Assembly (NCBI GenBank): GCA_043778375.1
Contig: JAYWGH010000061.1
Coordinates: 1-15,027, forward strand
From: CAIVSN01 sp043778375
GTDB taxonomy: Bacteria > Patescibacteriota > Gracilibacteria > BD1-5 > UBA2023
Direction: 5' to 3'
Length of the DNA: 15,027 nucleotides
The notes beneath the pieces are model-generated. The model was not told the origin of the DNA, searched no databases, and saw nothing but the letters and a program-made list of their open reading frames with translations. Shown piece by piece: positions 1 to 7,317 of the stretch; position 1 is the first letter of the stretch; each line of letters starts with the position of its first letter. The translations under genes were made by a program, and so were the position numbers.

Positions 1-99
1 AAAATCATCATCACCTACAACATTATCGCTGTGTGTATCGCGATGCTCTCGTATGGGATCATACAGTTTGTTATTTGGGTTATCGGTGTACCGAGTTAA
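1..99 (+). CDS. C-terminal end of a small pilin-like membrane protein (partial)
   Basis: The window opens inside an open frame ending in TAA at 97-99. Its last 32 residues form one long hydrophobic helix (core IIAVCIAMLSYGIIQFVIWVIG) and end in VPS. The layout, a lysine followed by a C-terminal membrane helix, matches the ends of the next three proteins, and the next gene starts two bases after this stop. I infer a fourth member of the VirB2/TrbC-like pilin set. The N-terminal half is outside the window, so the family call rests on position and hydrophobicity only. Confidence 0.55.
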   Translation, partial: KIIITYNIIAVCIAMLSYGIIQFVIWVIGVPS

Positions 100-101
100 A
101 T

Positions 102-452
102 ATGCGTAAATATACCTCTCTCGTCCTTGCTTCAGTCCTATTTGGGATACTTCTCTCTGTAGACCTGAGCTTTGCGAACAGTTTGCCTCAGCCAGTCAAG
201 ATCGGACTCCCATTTGAGAATGCTCCAGTTGCTACCAGTATCGGGCGTATCATCCGACAGATGATCATGTTTGCTGGAGTTTTTGCGATCATCGCACTGA
301 CGTATGGAGGGATACTGATGATGCTCTCCTACGGCGATGAGTCCAAGGTCAAACAAGCGAAGTCTATTGTCAGCTACGCGCTCGTAGGAGTAGTACTCGC
401 TGGAGCTGCCTATGCGATCATAGAAGCTATTAATGCACTTAAACTCGTATAG
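102..452 (+). CDS. VirB2/TrbC-type pilin-like protein 1
   Basis: A 116-residue protein. It has a signal peptide (basic MRKY start, hydrophobic residues 5-20, likely cleavage after SFA), a short periplasmic stretch, then two membrane helices around residues 60-80 and 93-112. The helices are joined by a charged loop, SYGDESKVKQAK. Two helices, a GDE-containing loop and an AK pair before the second helix are typical of the small pilin-like conjugal-transfer proteins (VirB2/TrbC-like) common in candidate-phyla genomes. I chose ATG 102 because it follows the upstream stop by two bases and begins the signal peptide; a frame extension to 33 would overlap the previous gene. No Shine-Dalgarno is visible. 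No internal UGA. The exact role (pilus subunit or channel component) is inferred. Confidence 0.75.
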   Translation: MRKYTSLVLASVLFGILLSVDLSFANSLPQPVKIGLPFENAPVATSIGRIIRQMIMFAGVFAIIALTYGGILMMLSYGDESKVKQAKSIVSYALVGVVLAGAAYAIIEAINALKLV

Positions 453-453
453 T

Positions 454-804
454 ATGCGATATTTCTTCCTCATCCTCAGTGGACTTCTGACACCAGCTCT
501 GGTACTAGCAAATGCACGAGATAATCTCCTTGTGGGTGGTGGTACAAATAGTGCAACGGGGAATAATACTGCTGTAACATTTCGTGAGAATATTCTCCCT
601 ACTATACAGGTATACCTCCTTGCCGCGTACGCAGTAGTTGCTATAGGGATGCTCATTTATGCTGGGTTCAAGCTCTACGCCGCATCGGGAGACGAGGCAG
701 AGTTTAAAAAAGCCTGGATTGCACTCATCTGCATCATTGTCGGTCTCGCAGTGGCCCCGATGGCATATATAGTCGTACGAGTTGTTACTTGATTTAGTTT
801 TTAG
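454..804 (+). CDS. VirB2/TrbC-type pilin-like protein 2
   Basis: A 116-residue protein starting one base after the previous stop (TAG-T-ATG). It has a signal peptide (MRYFFLILSGLLTPALVLANA), a Gly/Asn/Thr-rich periplasmic segment, then two helices around residues 48-70 and 86-108 flanking the loop AASGDEAEFKKAW. The same YAG, GDE and K-A pattern occurs in its neighbours. Under the standard code it would stop at TGA 790-792. With UGA as glycine it gains four residues (G113-F-S-F) and ends at TAG 802-804, one base before the next start, giving the same TAG-T-ATG junction as upstream. That repeated spacing supports the longer reading. Confidence 0.72.
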
Positions 805-805
805 T

Positions 806-1345
806 ATGAAAAAATTTTCTATCTTCGTACTTGTTTTGAGTTTTGGTTTTTTTGGTGGGGAAGTATGGGCGACAACAGAATGTACTGATCCTCAGGGCTG
901 TACTGACAACACTTCCGCTCAAATGAATGTAGGTAGCTCTCCATCTGCGTGATGATGATCCTCTTCAAACTCCTCTGCCCCCTCTTCTGCCTCTTGTAAC
1001 TTTGATCCATCTGAGAGTTCATCTCCAGGTGCTATTGCAGCCGCACTCAGAGGGTGTAAGCCAAGAGGTATGATCGAGACAAAGTCAGGGAGCTATGTGT
1101 TTGAGACCGATGTGCGCAAACGAGTGATTGATATCGCTAATCAGCTCATCCTCATAGGATCTATCCTCTCCGTTGGGGTGATTGTTTATGCAGGCATACT
1201 CTATATTATCGCGGTAGGGGATGATGAGCGTATTAAGTCTGCTAAAAATGCGCTCAAATTTGGGATCATAGGCTTTGCGGTCATGCTCATCTCGTTTGGA
1301 CTTATTAATGCTATTGTTCGCCTGTTCTATGCGACTGGTGGGTAG
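806..1345 (+). CDS. Pilin-like protein 3 with UGA-encoded Gly-Gly-Gly/Ser linker
   Basis: A 179-residue protein. MKKFSIFVLVLSFGFFGGEVWA is a signal peptide. It is followed by a Cys- and Ser-rich low-complexity region (residues 23-80) containing three consecutive TGA codons at 950-958 (residues 49-51), read as GGG before SSSNSS. The C-terminal part has two helices (about 110-132 and 148-172) around AVGDDERIKSAK, the pilin-like signature. Translation from ATG 1070 under the standard code would lose the signal peptide and linker; the upstream frame stays open for 88 codons only if UGA is sense. Four cysteines (C26, C32, C64, C84) in the exported region could form disulfides. It overlaps the next gene by 17 bases, so the two are probably translationally linked. 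Confidence 0.75.
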
Positions 1346-2309
1346 ATTTCACAGTTTAATTTTTGTTGGATATTTCATCCTTTTTTTTGGACTCCTCTTT
1401 GCCTCGATCGAACTCGCAAACTCTGAGCGTCCTGGGGGATTTATCTCTCCAGTGACTATTGCTTCTCGAGTGTATGAGGATATTGAACATGTAGAGGGTG
1501 CTTCACCCCCGCGTGCTCTAGCTGTCCCTCGTGCTCCAGTGACTCCACTTCTGATTACGCAAGAGCCGGTAGCCCCACCCGTTGTAGCCCCTATACCTCC
1601 GACTCCCTCTACTCAGCCCGTACAAACTGAGACCCCACCAACTCCCGTAGTAGCTCCTCTCACGAGTGCACCACTTCCAGAGGCTACTGCCTCTGTCTCA
1701 AGTCGTATCTTTTTTACTTGAGTGGCGGGTAATGCAAATACCCTTGCGAGAAATCTCTCGCAAGTTCTCGAGTCACCGAGACTCCAAAACTTTGCTCCGA
1801 GCTTACAGTGCGAAATTACAAATGCTCGGACTGAGCCTCGTGGTCGCATGACCGAGGGGCTTGTGAGTATTGTATCGAGTCTGCCTGAGAGTGAGGGGGT
1901 CAAGGTGTTTGTCCATGAGTTTGGGCATGCGGTAGATATCGAGTACCTCATTCCGAGACTTCTGCGATCGGACGCGAGCGAGGAGTTTTACGAGATTTCC
2001 TGGCAAGACACCCGGGTTAAGCTCCCAAAACAGACGATCACCAACTTTGTGAGTGGATACGCGATGACCAATAAATACGAGGATTTCGCTGAGTCGTTTG
2101 GACTCTATGTGTTTCACAATGAGACCTTTGCAGCTCGTGCCCAACTCGATTCGATTATCGCGCGTAAGTATGCTTTTTTTCAGAATCGTGTGTTTGTGGA
2201 TGGTGAGTTCATTGGGACGAGTTTTGAGACAGTACCTCTCGAGAAGTACCTGTGGGATACTACCAAGCCCCCAATATCGGTAGCAAAATATTTGCAGTAT
2301 ATTCGCTAA
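1329..2309 (+). CDS. Anchored, proline-rich extracytoplasmic zinc metallopeptidase
   Basis: A 326-residue protein: an N-terminal membrane anchor or signal (about residues 9-28), a Pro/Thr/Val-rich stalk (about 57-125), then a catalytic domain with HEFGH at residues 196-200, the HExxH zinc site. Downstream, YEDFAESFGLY (E251, E255) supplies the third ligand in the E-x-x-x-E style of gluzincins and anthrax-lethal-factor-like peptidases. The frame is continuous only if TGA 1719-1721 codes for Gly131, which joins stalk to enzyme; a standard-code reading splits the gene in two. It is last in the pilin-like string and overlaps the previous gene. I infer a surface protease processing cell wall or pilus proteins; the substrate cannot be read. 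The start 1329 places the hydrophobic segment at the N-terminus. Confidence 0.75.
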
Positions 2310-2335
2310 AGGATATACTCTCTTCTTCTAAATCG

Positions 2336-2349
2336 AGTGAAAGCTCACT
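2336..2349 (+). other. Small hairpin just before a start codon
   Basis: AGTGA-AAGC-TCACT is a five-base-pair stem with a four-base loop ending three bases before the ATG at 2353. It could affect translation start of the RNase J-C-like gene in the absence of a Shine-Dalgarno site. A stem this short could be chance. Confidence 0.25.
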
Positions 2350-2352
2350 TAT

Positions 2353-2853
2353 ATGTCTGATTCTGTAGAGTCCCTTTTTGCTGGGTCTCGTAAGTCCAAA
2401 AAACACTCCCAAGGGAGGCCTGATGGTCGATATTCGCCACCTTTTAGTCGTGAGAACAATACTCCTACGGCAAAGTCTCGTCCCAATACCCGTGGCCCAA
2501 AGCCACAGTATACTCGTGGCACTGAGAGACTCCCTGCGCATGTAGAGGAGCTTCGAGCGCTCATGGCAGATGCTGGAGTCCTCATTGTTTCGTATATCAC
2601 GGATAGAGACTCACGGACCCTCCTCCATGGAGTGCATCTGGAGAGTCGTGGACTCATGCTTCCACAAAACAGCAAGGCTATCCACGACTCGATCGTGAGT
2701 GGGGCACGAGGATTCTATGAGGTAGCGCTCAAGGATATTCCTGACATCGAGATGCGTGACCTCGGTCGCCTGCTCAAGCAAGATATAGAAAAACATTTCC
2801 GAGAACTCCTTGATCGCACACCATGCGTCGTTGTTCTCATTCACCAATTATAA
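2353..2853 (+). CDS. Stand-alone RNase J C-terminal-domain-like protein
   Basis: A 166-residue protein. Residues 1-60 are basic, disordered and rich in Arg, Lys, Ser and Pro. Residues 66-166 resemble the C-terminal domain of RNase J: a strand (GVLIVSYI), then LESRGLML like the family's IVSRGF segment, a helical stretch, and a closing TPCVVVLIHQL like the family's RPMVLPVIIEV end. It has no metallo-beta-lactamase or beta-CASP part. It ends 7 bases before full-length RNase J, so both should be made from one mRNA. In RNase J this domain mediates assembly and RNA contacts, so I infer a partner or regulator of the neighbouring enzyme. No UGA. The domain call rests on my reading of a few motifs and needs a profile search. 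Confidence 0.55.
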   Translation: MSDSVESLFAGSRKSKKHSQGRPDGRYSPPFSRENNTPTAKSRPNTRGPKPQYTRGTERLPAHVEELRALMADAGVLIVSYITDRDSRTLLHGVHLESRGLMLPQNSKAIHDSIVSGARGFYEVALKDIPDIEMRDLGRLLKQDIEKHFRELLDRTPCVVVLIHQL

Positions 2854-2860
2854 AACTTTT

Positions 2861-4831
2861 ATGACTGATACCAATATAACACCAGTAGTTCCAGCACCAG
2901 AAGCTTCAGCCTCTACTCCAACTCCAGCTCCAGAGGGTCATTTTGCCGCCAAGGCTGCAAGACCTCCTCGTCCTGCCCAAAAGTATCCACAAGGCCCAAA
3001 ACCAGCCGGTAAATCAGGATACTTTAACCACGATCGCCGAGCAGAAGTAGTCGGCAAGAAATACGAGGCTGGATCGAGCTTTGTCTCTATCCCAAAATTT
3101 AAAAACAAACGAGCTTTCCCATTTGTAACTCCTGCAAATGCACTCAAGAAATATCTCGGATATGAGGAGCTTCGAGCGACTCCTTGCCCACAGGATGTAC
3201 TTCGTATTATTCCATTTGGTGGGGTAGAGCAGGTAGGTCTCAACTGTACGGCTTTTGAGTACAACGGAGAAGTGCTCATTATCGATATGGGGATCCAGTT
3301 TGCTGACCAGTATCAACACGGGATCAACGGAAGTATTCCCGATCTCGATTACCTCAAGGGCAAAAAAGTCGTCGGTATTGTGATCACCCACGGACATATC
3401 GATCACATCGGTGCGATCCCATTTATCGTGAAGCAACTCGGGCGAAATATCCCCATGTACGCGACTTCTATGGCGTACGAGCTCATCGCTATGAAGCAGG
3501 GAGAAAATGGTGAGCCACTCACCAATCTTGAGCGAATTGTGCGCAATACTCCGATCTCTATCGGGACGCACTTTCAGCTCCAGCCGTTTACAGTTGATCA
3601 CTCGATTCCTGACTCATGTGGAATGCTCATCGAGACTCCCGTTGGGAGATTTGTACATACGGGAGACTGGAAGTTTGACAACAATCCCCTCCCATACAGA
3701 CCGAGTACGGACTACAAGCTCCTTGAGTCGATCGGAAATCGTGGGGTGCGCGCACTTCTCTCAGACTCAACAAACGCCCATCTCGCCGGATCATCGATCT
3801 CGGAGTCGGATGTTATCGGGTCGATCGAGGAAATATTTAAAATGTCAGAGCACCGTATTATCACGGCGACTTTTAGCTCGATTATTGATCGAGTGATGCT
3901 CATCATCGCAACAGCGGAAAAGTTTGATCGCAAGATCGTACTCCTCGGACGCGGGATGAATAATTATATGGATATCGCCTTCAAGCTCGGCTACGCAAAG
4001 CCAAAGCCTGGGACGATTATCTCCATGGAAGACGCGAACCGACTTCCAGATAATAAAGTGACTATTTGTTGTACCGGAGCACAGGGAGAGCGCTATGCTG
4101 CCCTCATGCGTATCTCAACTGGAGAGTCCAAGGATACTGCTCTCAGGCCGACAGATACGGTTGTGTTCTCAAGCTCGGTAATCCCAGGTAATGAGCGAAA
4201 TGTACAAGGACTCTTTGATATCATCCTCGCTCAGGGGCCTCGTATTTATCAGTACAAGGAGTCGGATATCCATGCGGGAGGACACGCCAAGGCAGAGGAT
4301 ACCAAAAAGATGATCTCGCTCATTAGACCTGAGGTGTATATGCCAGTCTACGGATATCCACACATGATCTATGGAAATGCGAAAAACGCGTATGAGATGG
4401 GGTACACCAAGGATAAGGTAATCATCTCCCGCAATGGACAGATCATCGAGTTTACGAAGGATGACTTTAAGGTGACGGATATGTTTGTATCGCACCGACT
4501 CATTACTGTAGACGGGTACATGGTTGGTCTCACGGACGAGCGAGCGATCCATGATCGCGAGCAGATGCGGCAAGGGGGAGTAGTTGCTGTCTCCATCGCC
4601 AAAAAGCCAGGAGAGTATATGTTCAAGCTCGATCTTGCGGGGTTTCCTGCGCTCAGTGAGTTCTCAGGACTCGAGGAGGCGATTTACAACTTTTTAGATC
4701 ATACTCTGCGCAATGAGATAAGTCTCTTTAAGAGTGTGGATGAGTTCAGGGATCACGCCTCACGTAAGGTGGGAGACTTTATATTTGAAGCGTCAGGGAA
4801 GGAGCCAATTGTACTCGTACTTGTACACTAA
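2861..4831 (+). CDS. rnj: Ribonuclease J (metallo-beta-lactamase / beta-CASP RNase)
   Basis: A 656-residue protein. Residues 1-105 are a Pro/Ala/Lys-rich extension longer than in typical RNase J. The core starts at LRIIPFGGVEQVGLN. Metal motif HGHIDH lies at residues 177-182, followed by VDHSIPDS, HTGDWKFD, SDSTNA, the beta-CASP segments CTGAQGE and SSSVIPGNE, and HAGGHA. The C-terminal domain ends KEPIVLVLVH. The enzyme does 5'-to-3' exonucleolytic and endonucleolytic RNA decay. An oddity: the last metal-ligand motif, normally PVHGE, reads PVYGY (Tyr497 for His, Tyr499 for Glu), with H501 nearby. ATG 2861 is chosen because an upstream in-frame ATG (2810) lies inside the previous gene. No Shine-Dalgarno and no UGA codon in 656 residues. 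A strong terminator follows. Confidence 0.93.
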   Translation: MTDTNITPVVPAPEASASTPTPAPEGHFAAKAARPPRPAQKYPQGPKPAGKSGYFNHDRRAEVVGKKYEAGSSFVSIPKFKNKRAFPFVTPANALKKYLGYEELRATPCPQDVLRIIPFGGVEQVGLNCTAFEYNGEVLIIDMGIQFADQYQHGINGSIPDLDYLKGKKVVGIVITHGHIDHIGAIPFIVKQLGRNIPMYATSMAYELIAMKQGENGEPLTNLERIVRNTPISIGTHFQLQPFTVDHSIPDSCGMLIETPVGRFVHTGDWKFDNNPLPYRPSTDYKLLESIGNRGVRALLSDSTNAHLAGSSISESDVIGSIEEIFKMSEHRIITATFSSIIDRVMLIIATAEKFDRKIVLLGRGMNNYMDIAFKLGYAKPKPGTIISMEDANRLPDNKVTICCTGAQGERYAALMRISTGESKDTALRPTDTVVFSSSVIPGNERNVQGLFDIILAQGPRIYQYKESDIHAGGHAKAEDTKKMISLIRPEVYMPVYGYPHMIYGNAKNAYEMGYTKDKVIISRNGQIIEFTKDDFKVTDMFVSHRLITVDGYMVGLTDERAIHDREQMRQGGVVAVSIAKKPGEYMFKLDLAGFPALSEFSGLEEAIYNFLDHTLRNEISLFKSVDEFRDHASRKVGDFIFEASGKEPIVLVLVH

Positions 4832-4859
4832 GAGGTATAATCTCCTACGGGAGGTGCTA

Positions 4860-4889
4860 AAAAAATAATCCCGATAGGGATTATTTTTT
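4860..4889. terminator. Bidirectional intrinsic terminator
   Basis: A 13-base-pair perfect stem (AAAAAATAATCCC with GGGATTATTTTTT) around the loop GATA. It has A-runs on the left and T-runs on the right, so it should work from both sides. It ends the rnj transcript on + and the 5684-4881 gene on -. The minus-strand stop codon TAA (4883-4881) is built into the stem. A second small stem, CTCC-TACG-GGAG, sits just upstream at 4842-4853. Confidence 0.88.
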
Positions 4890-5684
4890 GGGAGCTACTA
4901 TGACAGGAGTCTGAGCCAGTTGTACAATTTTTATCTGTCTCTCGATTGCTCCATTAATAAGAGTCGTTAAATAGTTAATCGTCTGCTTTTCAGAGGGATT
5001 TTCTCTTGATACTTTTGGTAGCTCACCCTTTACATAAGGGTCTGATTGAATATGTAAAAGCTCTTTCATTCTTCCGAGATCAAGCTTTACAGATTCTCTA
5101 TTAAAAAATCTTTTGAGTAGATTCACAGTGCCATCAGCATGTATAGTTTCAGTATATATTTTGCAATCCTCTTTGAGTTTATTGAGCTTATCTCAAGACT
5201 CACATTCTATACTAATTTTTCCGGCTATTTTTCTCAGCTCTGCCATAAGTTTTGGGATATTCTCATATCGAATAAATATATTTTCTACCTTGGGGTGTCC
5301 CTCTATGAAATAGAGAGTTGTACCTGTTATATTTTTTACTCCTAGAGGAAGACTCGAAGCTGCTTCATTAATATTTCTTAGGAGAATAGTATCTTCATAG
5401 ACATGAGTGCTCGAAATAGTGTAAGTATCAATTTTTTTATCACGCTGCTGACGGAGTATCCAAACATCAGACTCATTAATAAGTGAATAAAGGTCACCCT
5501 CGAGTATATTAAGTTTTCCTGATCTTGTAAGTTCTACTATTGGTCCAGGAAATAAACCGAGTTTTGCCGCGAGATTAACTGCATTTTTAGCTTCTTGAGG
5601 GGTAGATCGATTTGCAAAAATATCTGTTAGATTTTTTCTCGTGCTCTCTGGAGCGGCAGGTTGAACTTCTGAAATAGGAGACAT
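4881..5684 (-). CDS. Unrecognised 267-residue protein downstream of ruvC
   Basis: I do not recognise this protein. One frame runs from ATG 5684 to TAA 4881, with a single TGA (5195-5193) read as Gly164; under the standard code it would look like two separate ORFs. The N-terminal 30 residues are polar and Pro/Ala/Ser-containing. The rest is mixed alpha/beta with strands such as DTYTISSTHVY and TTLYFIEGH and a charged helical segment around residues 165-180. The C-terminus ends in basic VAPKK. It has no signal peptide or membrane helix. It starts 52 bases downstream of ruvC on the same strand with no obvious terminator between, so the two are probably cotranscribed. Base composition is AT-richer than ruvC and rnj, hinting at an accessory gene. 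Confidence 0.75.
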
Positions 5685-5736
5685 AATAGAGGATTACCCT
5701 CTCATCCTACTCCACTCTCTATTTCCACGCAAATAT

Positions 5737-6216
5737 CTACGCATGGAGTGCCCCAAGACTTGTAATATAGGCAATTGCGAGCGCATCTGCGGCGTCGTCA
5801 GGCCGTATGATATCCTCGAGCTTAAAAAGCATGCGTAGAGCATTCTGTATTTGTACTTTCGGGGCTCGACCGTTCCCGCAAATACCCTTTTTTACCTCCA
5901 TCGGGTTGAGCTCTCGCAAAGGTACTCCATGACGCATGAGTGTGTGGAGGATCACTCCTCGTCCGTGTGCTACATCGATGGCGGTCGTGATATTTGTCCC
6001 AAAAAAGAGCCTTTCAACTCCTGCGATATTGGGCTTATAGGTAGTGATGAGCTCTTCGAGGTCTCGTCCTACATCGAGGAGCTTGAGGGAGAGATCGAGT
6101 CGTGGCTCTGTATGTATAACTCCGATCGCTTTGATCGTACGAATATTTGATTGGAGCTCGATTACTGCGTAACCAACGGTCGTTGTACCAGGATCGATAC
6201 CGAGAATTATTGACAT
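5737..6216 (-). CDS. ruvC: Crossover junction endodeoxyribonuclease RuvC
   Basis: A 159-residue protein, the usual RuvC length. It begins ILGIDPGTTTVGYAV, with the first catalytic Asp at residue 8. The second acidic residue is E68 in GVERLFFG, and the C-terminal acidic pair lies in RPDDAADALAIA (D141 and D144 as likely catalytic residues). RuvC resolves Holliday junctions by symmetric cleavage as part of the RuvABC complex; no ruvA or ruvB is seen here. Stop is TAG 5739-5737. The leader before the ATG (AATAAGTT) has no Shine-Dalgarno. No UGA codon. It is divergent from the tiny ORF at 6322, with 105 bases between. Confidence 0.95.
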   Translation of the reverse strand: MSIILGIDPGTTTVGYAVIELQSNIRTIKAIGVIHTEPRLDLSLKLLDVGRDLEELITTYKPNIAGVERLFFGTNITTAIDVAHGRGVILHTLMRHGVPLRELNPMEVKKGICGNGRAPKVQIQNALRMLFKLEDIIRPDDAADALAIAYITSLGALHA

Positions 6217-6257
6217 AACTTATTCTGTGTGTTTAAATAATTTTGTTAGCAGTAGAA

Positions 6258-6298
6258 CTGAGATCTCTCAGAGTAACGCCCAGTGAAATACTTTCACT
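6258..6298. promoter_or_regulatory. Two inverted repeats in the ruvC / small-ORF divergent region
   Basis: CTGAGA-TC-TCTCAG (6258-6271) and AGTGAAA-TAC-TTTCACT (6282-6298) are two perfect inverted repeats, with 6-bp and 7-bp arms, ten bases apart. They lie between the divergent starts at 6216 (-) and 6322 (+). They could be operators for a dimeric regulator, or short RNA hairpins in the leader of the + gene. The two arm sequences differ, so they would not be copies of one site. Confidence 0.35.
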
Positions 6299-6321
6299 CT
6301 ATTCAAAAAAACCCAAAAAGC

Positions 6322-6480
6322 ATGCCGAGCACTCAGCAAACCAGCGAAATTCTCATAGAGATCACCCTCGAAAATAAAATCCGTGCCTCTGATATGAGTC
6401 AGCACGAGCAGGATCAATTTATGCACATGCTTTCGTATTTGACCCCGAGTGAGCAGGAGGAGTTACGAGGGTTGTTGTAA
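6322..6480 (+). CDS. Small hypothetical protein (52 residues)
   Basis: I do not recognise this protein. It is 52 residues, strongly acidic and Gln-rich, with two predicted helices: QQTSEILIEITLENKI and the C-terminal SQHEQDQFMHMLSYLTPS followed by EQEELRGLL. A GTG-started extension to 6283 would run through an inverted repeat, so ATG 6322 is preferred. It ends at TAA 6480, three bases before the convergent neighbour's stop. It looks like a small adaptor or antitoxin-sized protein, but no partner toxin is apparent. Coding status is supported by the clean frame and tight packing with the next gene, not by homology. Confidence 0.5.
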   Translation: MPSTQQTSEILIEITLENKIRASDMSQHEQDQFMHMLSYLTPSEQEELRGLL

Positions 6481-6483
6481 AAC

Positions 6484-7293
6484 CTAATACCCCACACTAT
6501 TTTGCTCGAGGAGCTGGTAGAGGAGCCCAGTCTTGCTCGCATAACCTCCGAGGAGTATCTCGCGCACTCGGGTAGTCTCATCAAGCGTAATACGTCCCGT
6601 ATGGCGCTTGCCTCCGAATACATCATCCCCGATAAGCGCCTCATATGGACGAAAAAACGCATCCGAGATGAGGAGACTTCCGAGCTCTGGATATTTATCG
6701 AGATACTTGCGGAACTCATCTGTAAATTCAAACAAACTCCCTCCTGTACGGATGAGCTTGAGGAGTGCGTAGAGCCTACCGGTTGAAAGGGTATATTTCT
6801 TAGTGATGACGAGGTGCAGTGCTTTCTCGAGGGGGTCGTTGGCTCGCAGATATACTGGCCCTTTTTTGAGGACAAACTTGCGAAACTGCGCAGTGATGAG
6901 TCCCTCGATGAGACTGTCGAGGATTTTAGTAAATGAGCTGATCACGCCTACTCCGTCCCCGTTTGTGATTTTTGAGAGAGAAAAATAGCTAATCTCCGCA
7001 TCTACGAGATACTCGACTGTACTTTTTGGAGCGTTGAGAAGGAGGAGCTCACCAAAGTATCCGCGAATTCTCGAAGTTATAATCTCTTCTTGGTTTTGTC
7101 CTAAAAATTCTTCACGATCTATGAGGGTCATCTTGCTCACGCGCTTGGTCGATATCCGGTGTGCTTGATCTCTGACTTCGCGCTCCATCCAACGACTACA
7201 AAATTCGAGCTTTCGAGCGAGCTCAGCATTTTCGAGTCCGAGGCGTACGAGCTCTGAGCGGAGTTCACTATCGGGGATATAGGCAGTTGTCAT
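6484..7293 (-). CDS. Unrecognised 269-residue, mostly helical protein
   Basis: I do not recognise this protein. It is soluble, with no signal peptide and many charged helices. The N-terminal 60 residues (ELRSELVRLGLENAELARKL, then a Glu/Arg-rich stretch) could form a coiled coil. The middle holds LVDAEISYFSLSKITNGDG, and the C-terminal part FRPYEALIGDDVFGGKRHTG. It begins 24 bases after the phosphomannomutase stop on the same strand, so the two form a likely operon. Codon and base composition resemble core genes such as ruvC, and no UGA is used, which suggests a resident lineage-specific gene, not a recent arrival. The ATG at 7293 follows a pyrimidine-rich leader (CCCCTTCTCTCTT) with no Shine-Dalgarno. 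Confidence 0.75.
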   Translation of the reverse strand: MTTAYIPDSELRSELVRLGLENAELARKLEFCSRWMEREVRDQAHRISTKRVSKMTLIDREEFLGQNQEEIITSRIRGYFGELLLLNAPKSTVEYLVDAEISYFSLSKITNGDGVGVISSFTKILDSLIEGLITAQFRKFVLKKGPVYLRANDPLEKALHLVITKKYTLSTGRLYALLKLIRTGGSLFEFTDEFRKYLDKYPELGSLLISDAFFRPYEALIGDDVFGGKRHTGRITLDETTRVREILLGGYASKTGLLYQLLEQNSVGY

Positions 7294-7317
7294 AAGAGAG
7301 AAGGGGATATGTCTACT

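Noticed and set aside
138..656. 172-residue minus-strand ORF
   Set aside because: It lies opposite two well-supported pilin-like genes and has no recognisable product.
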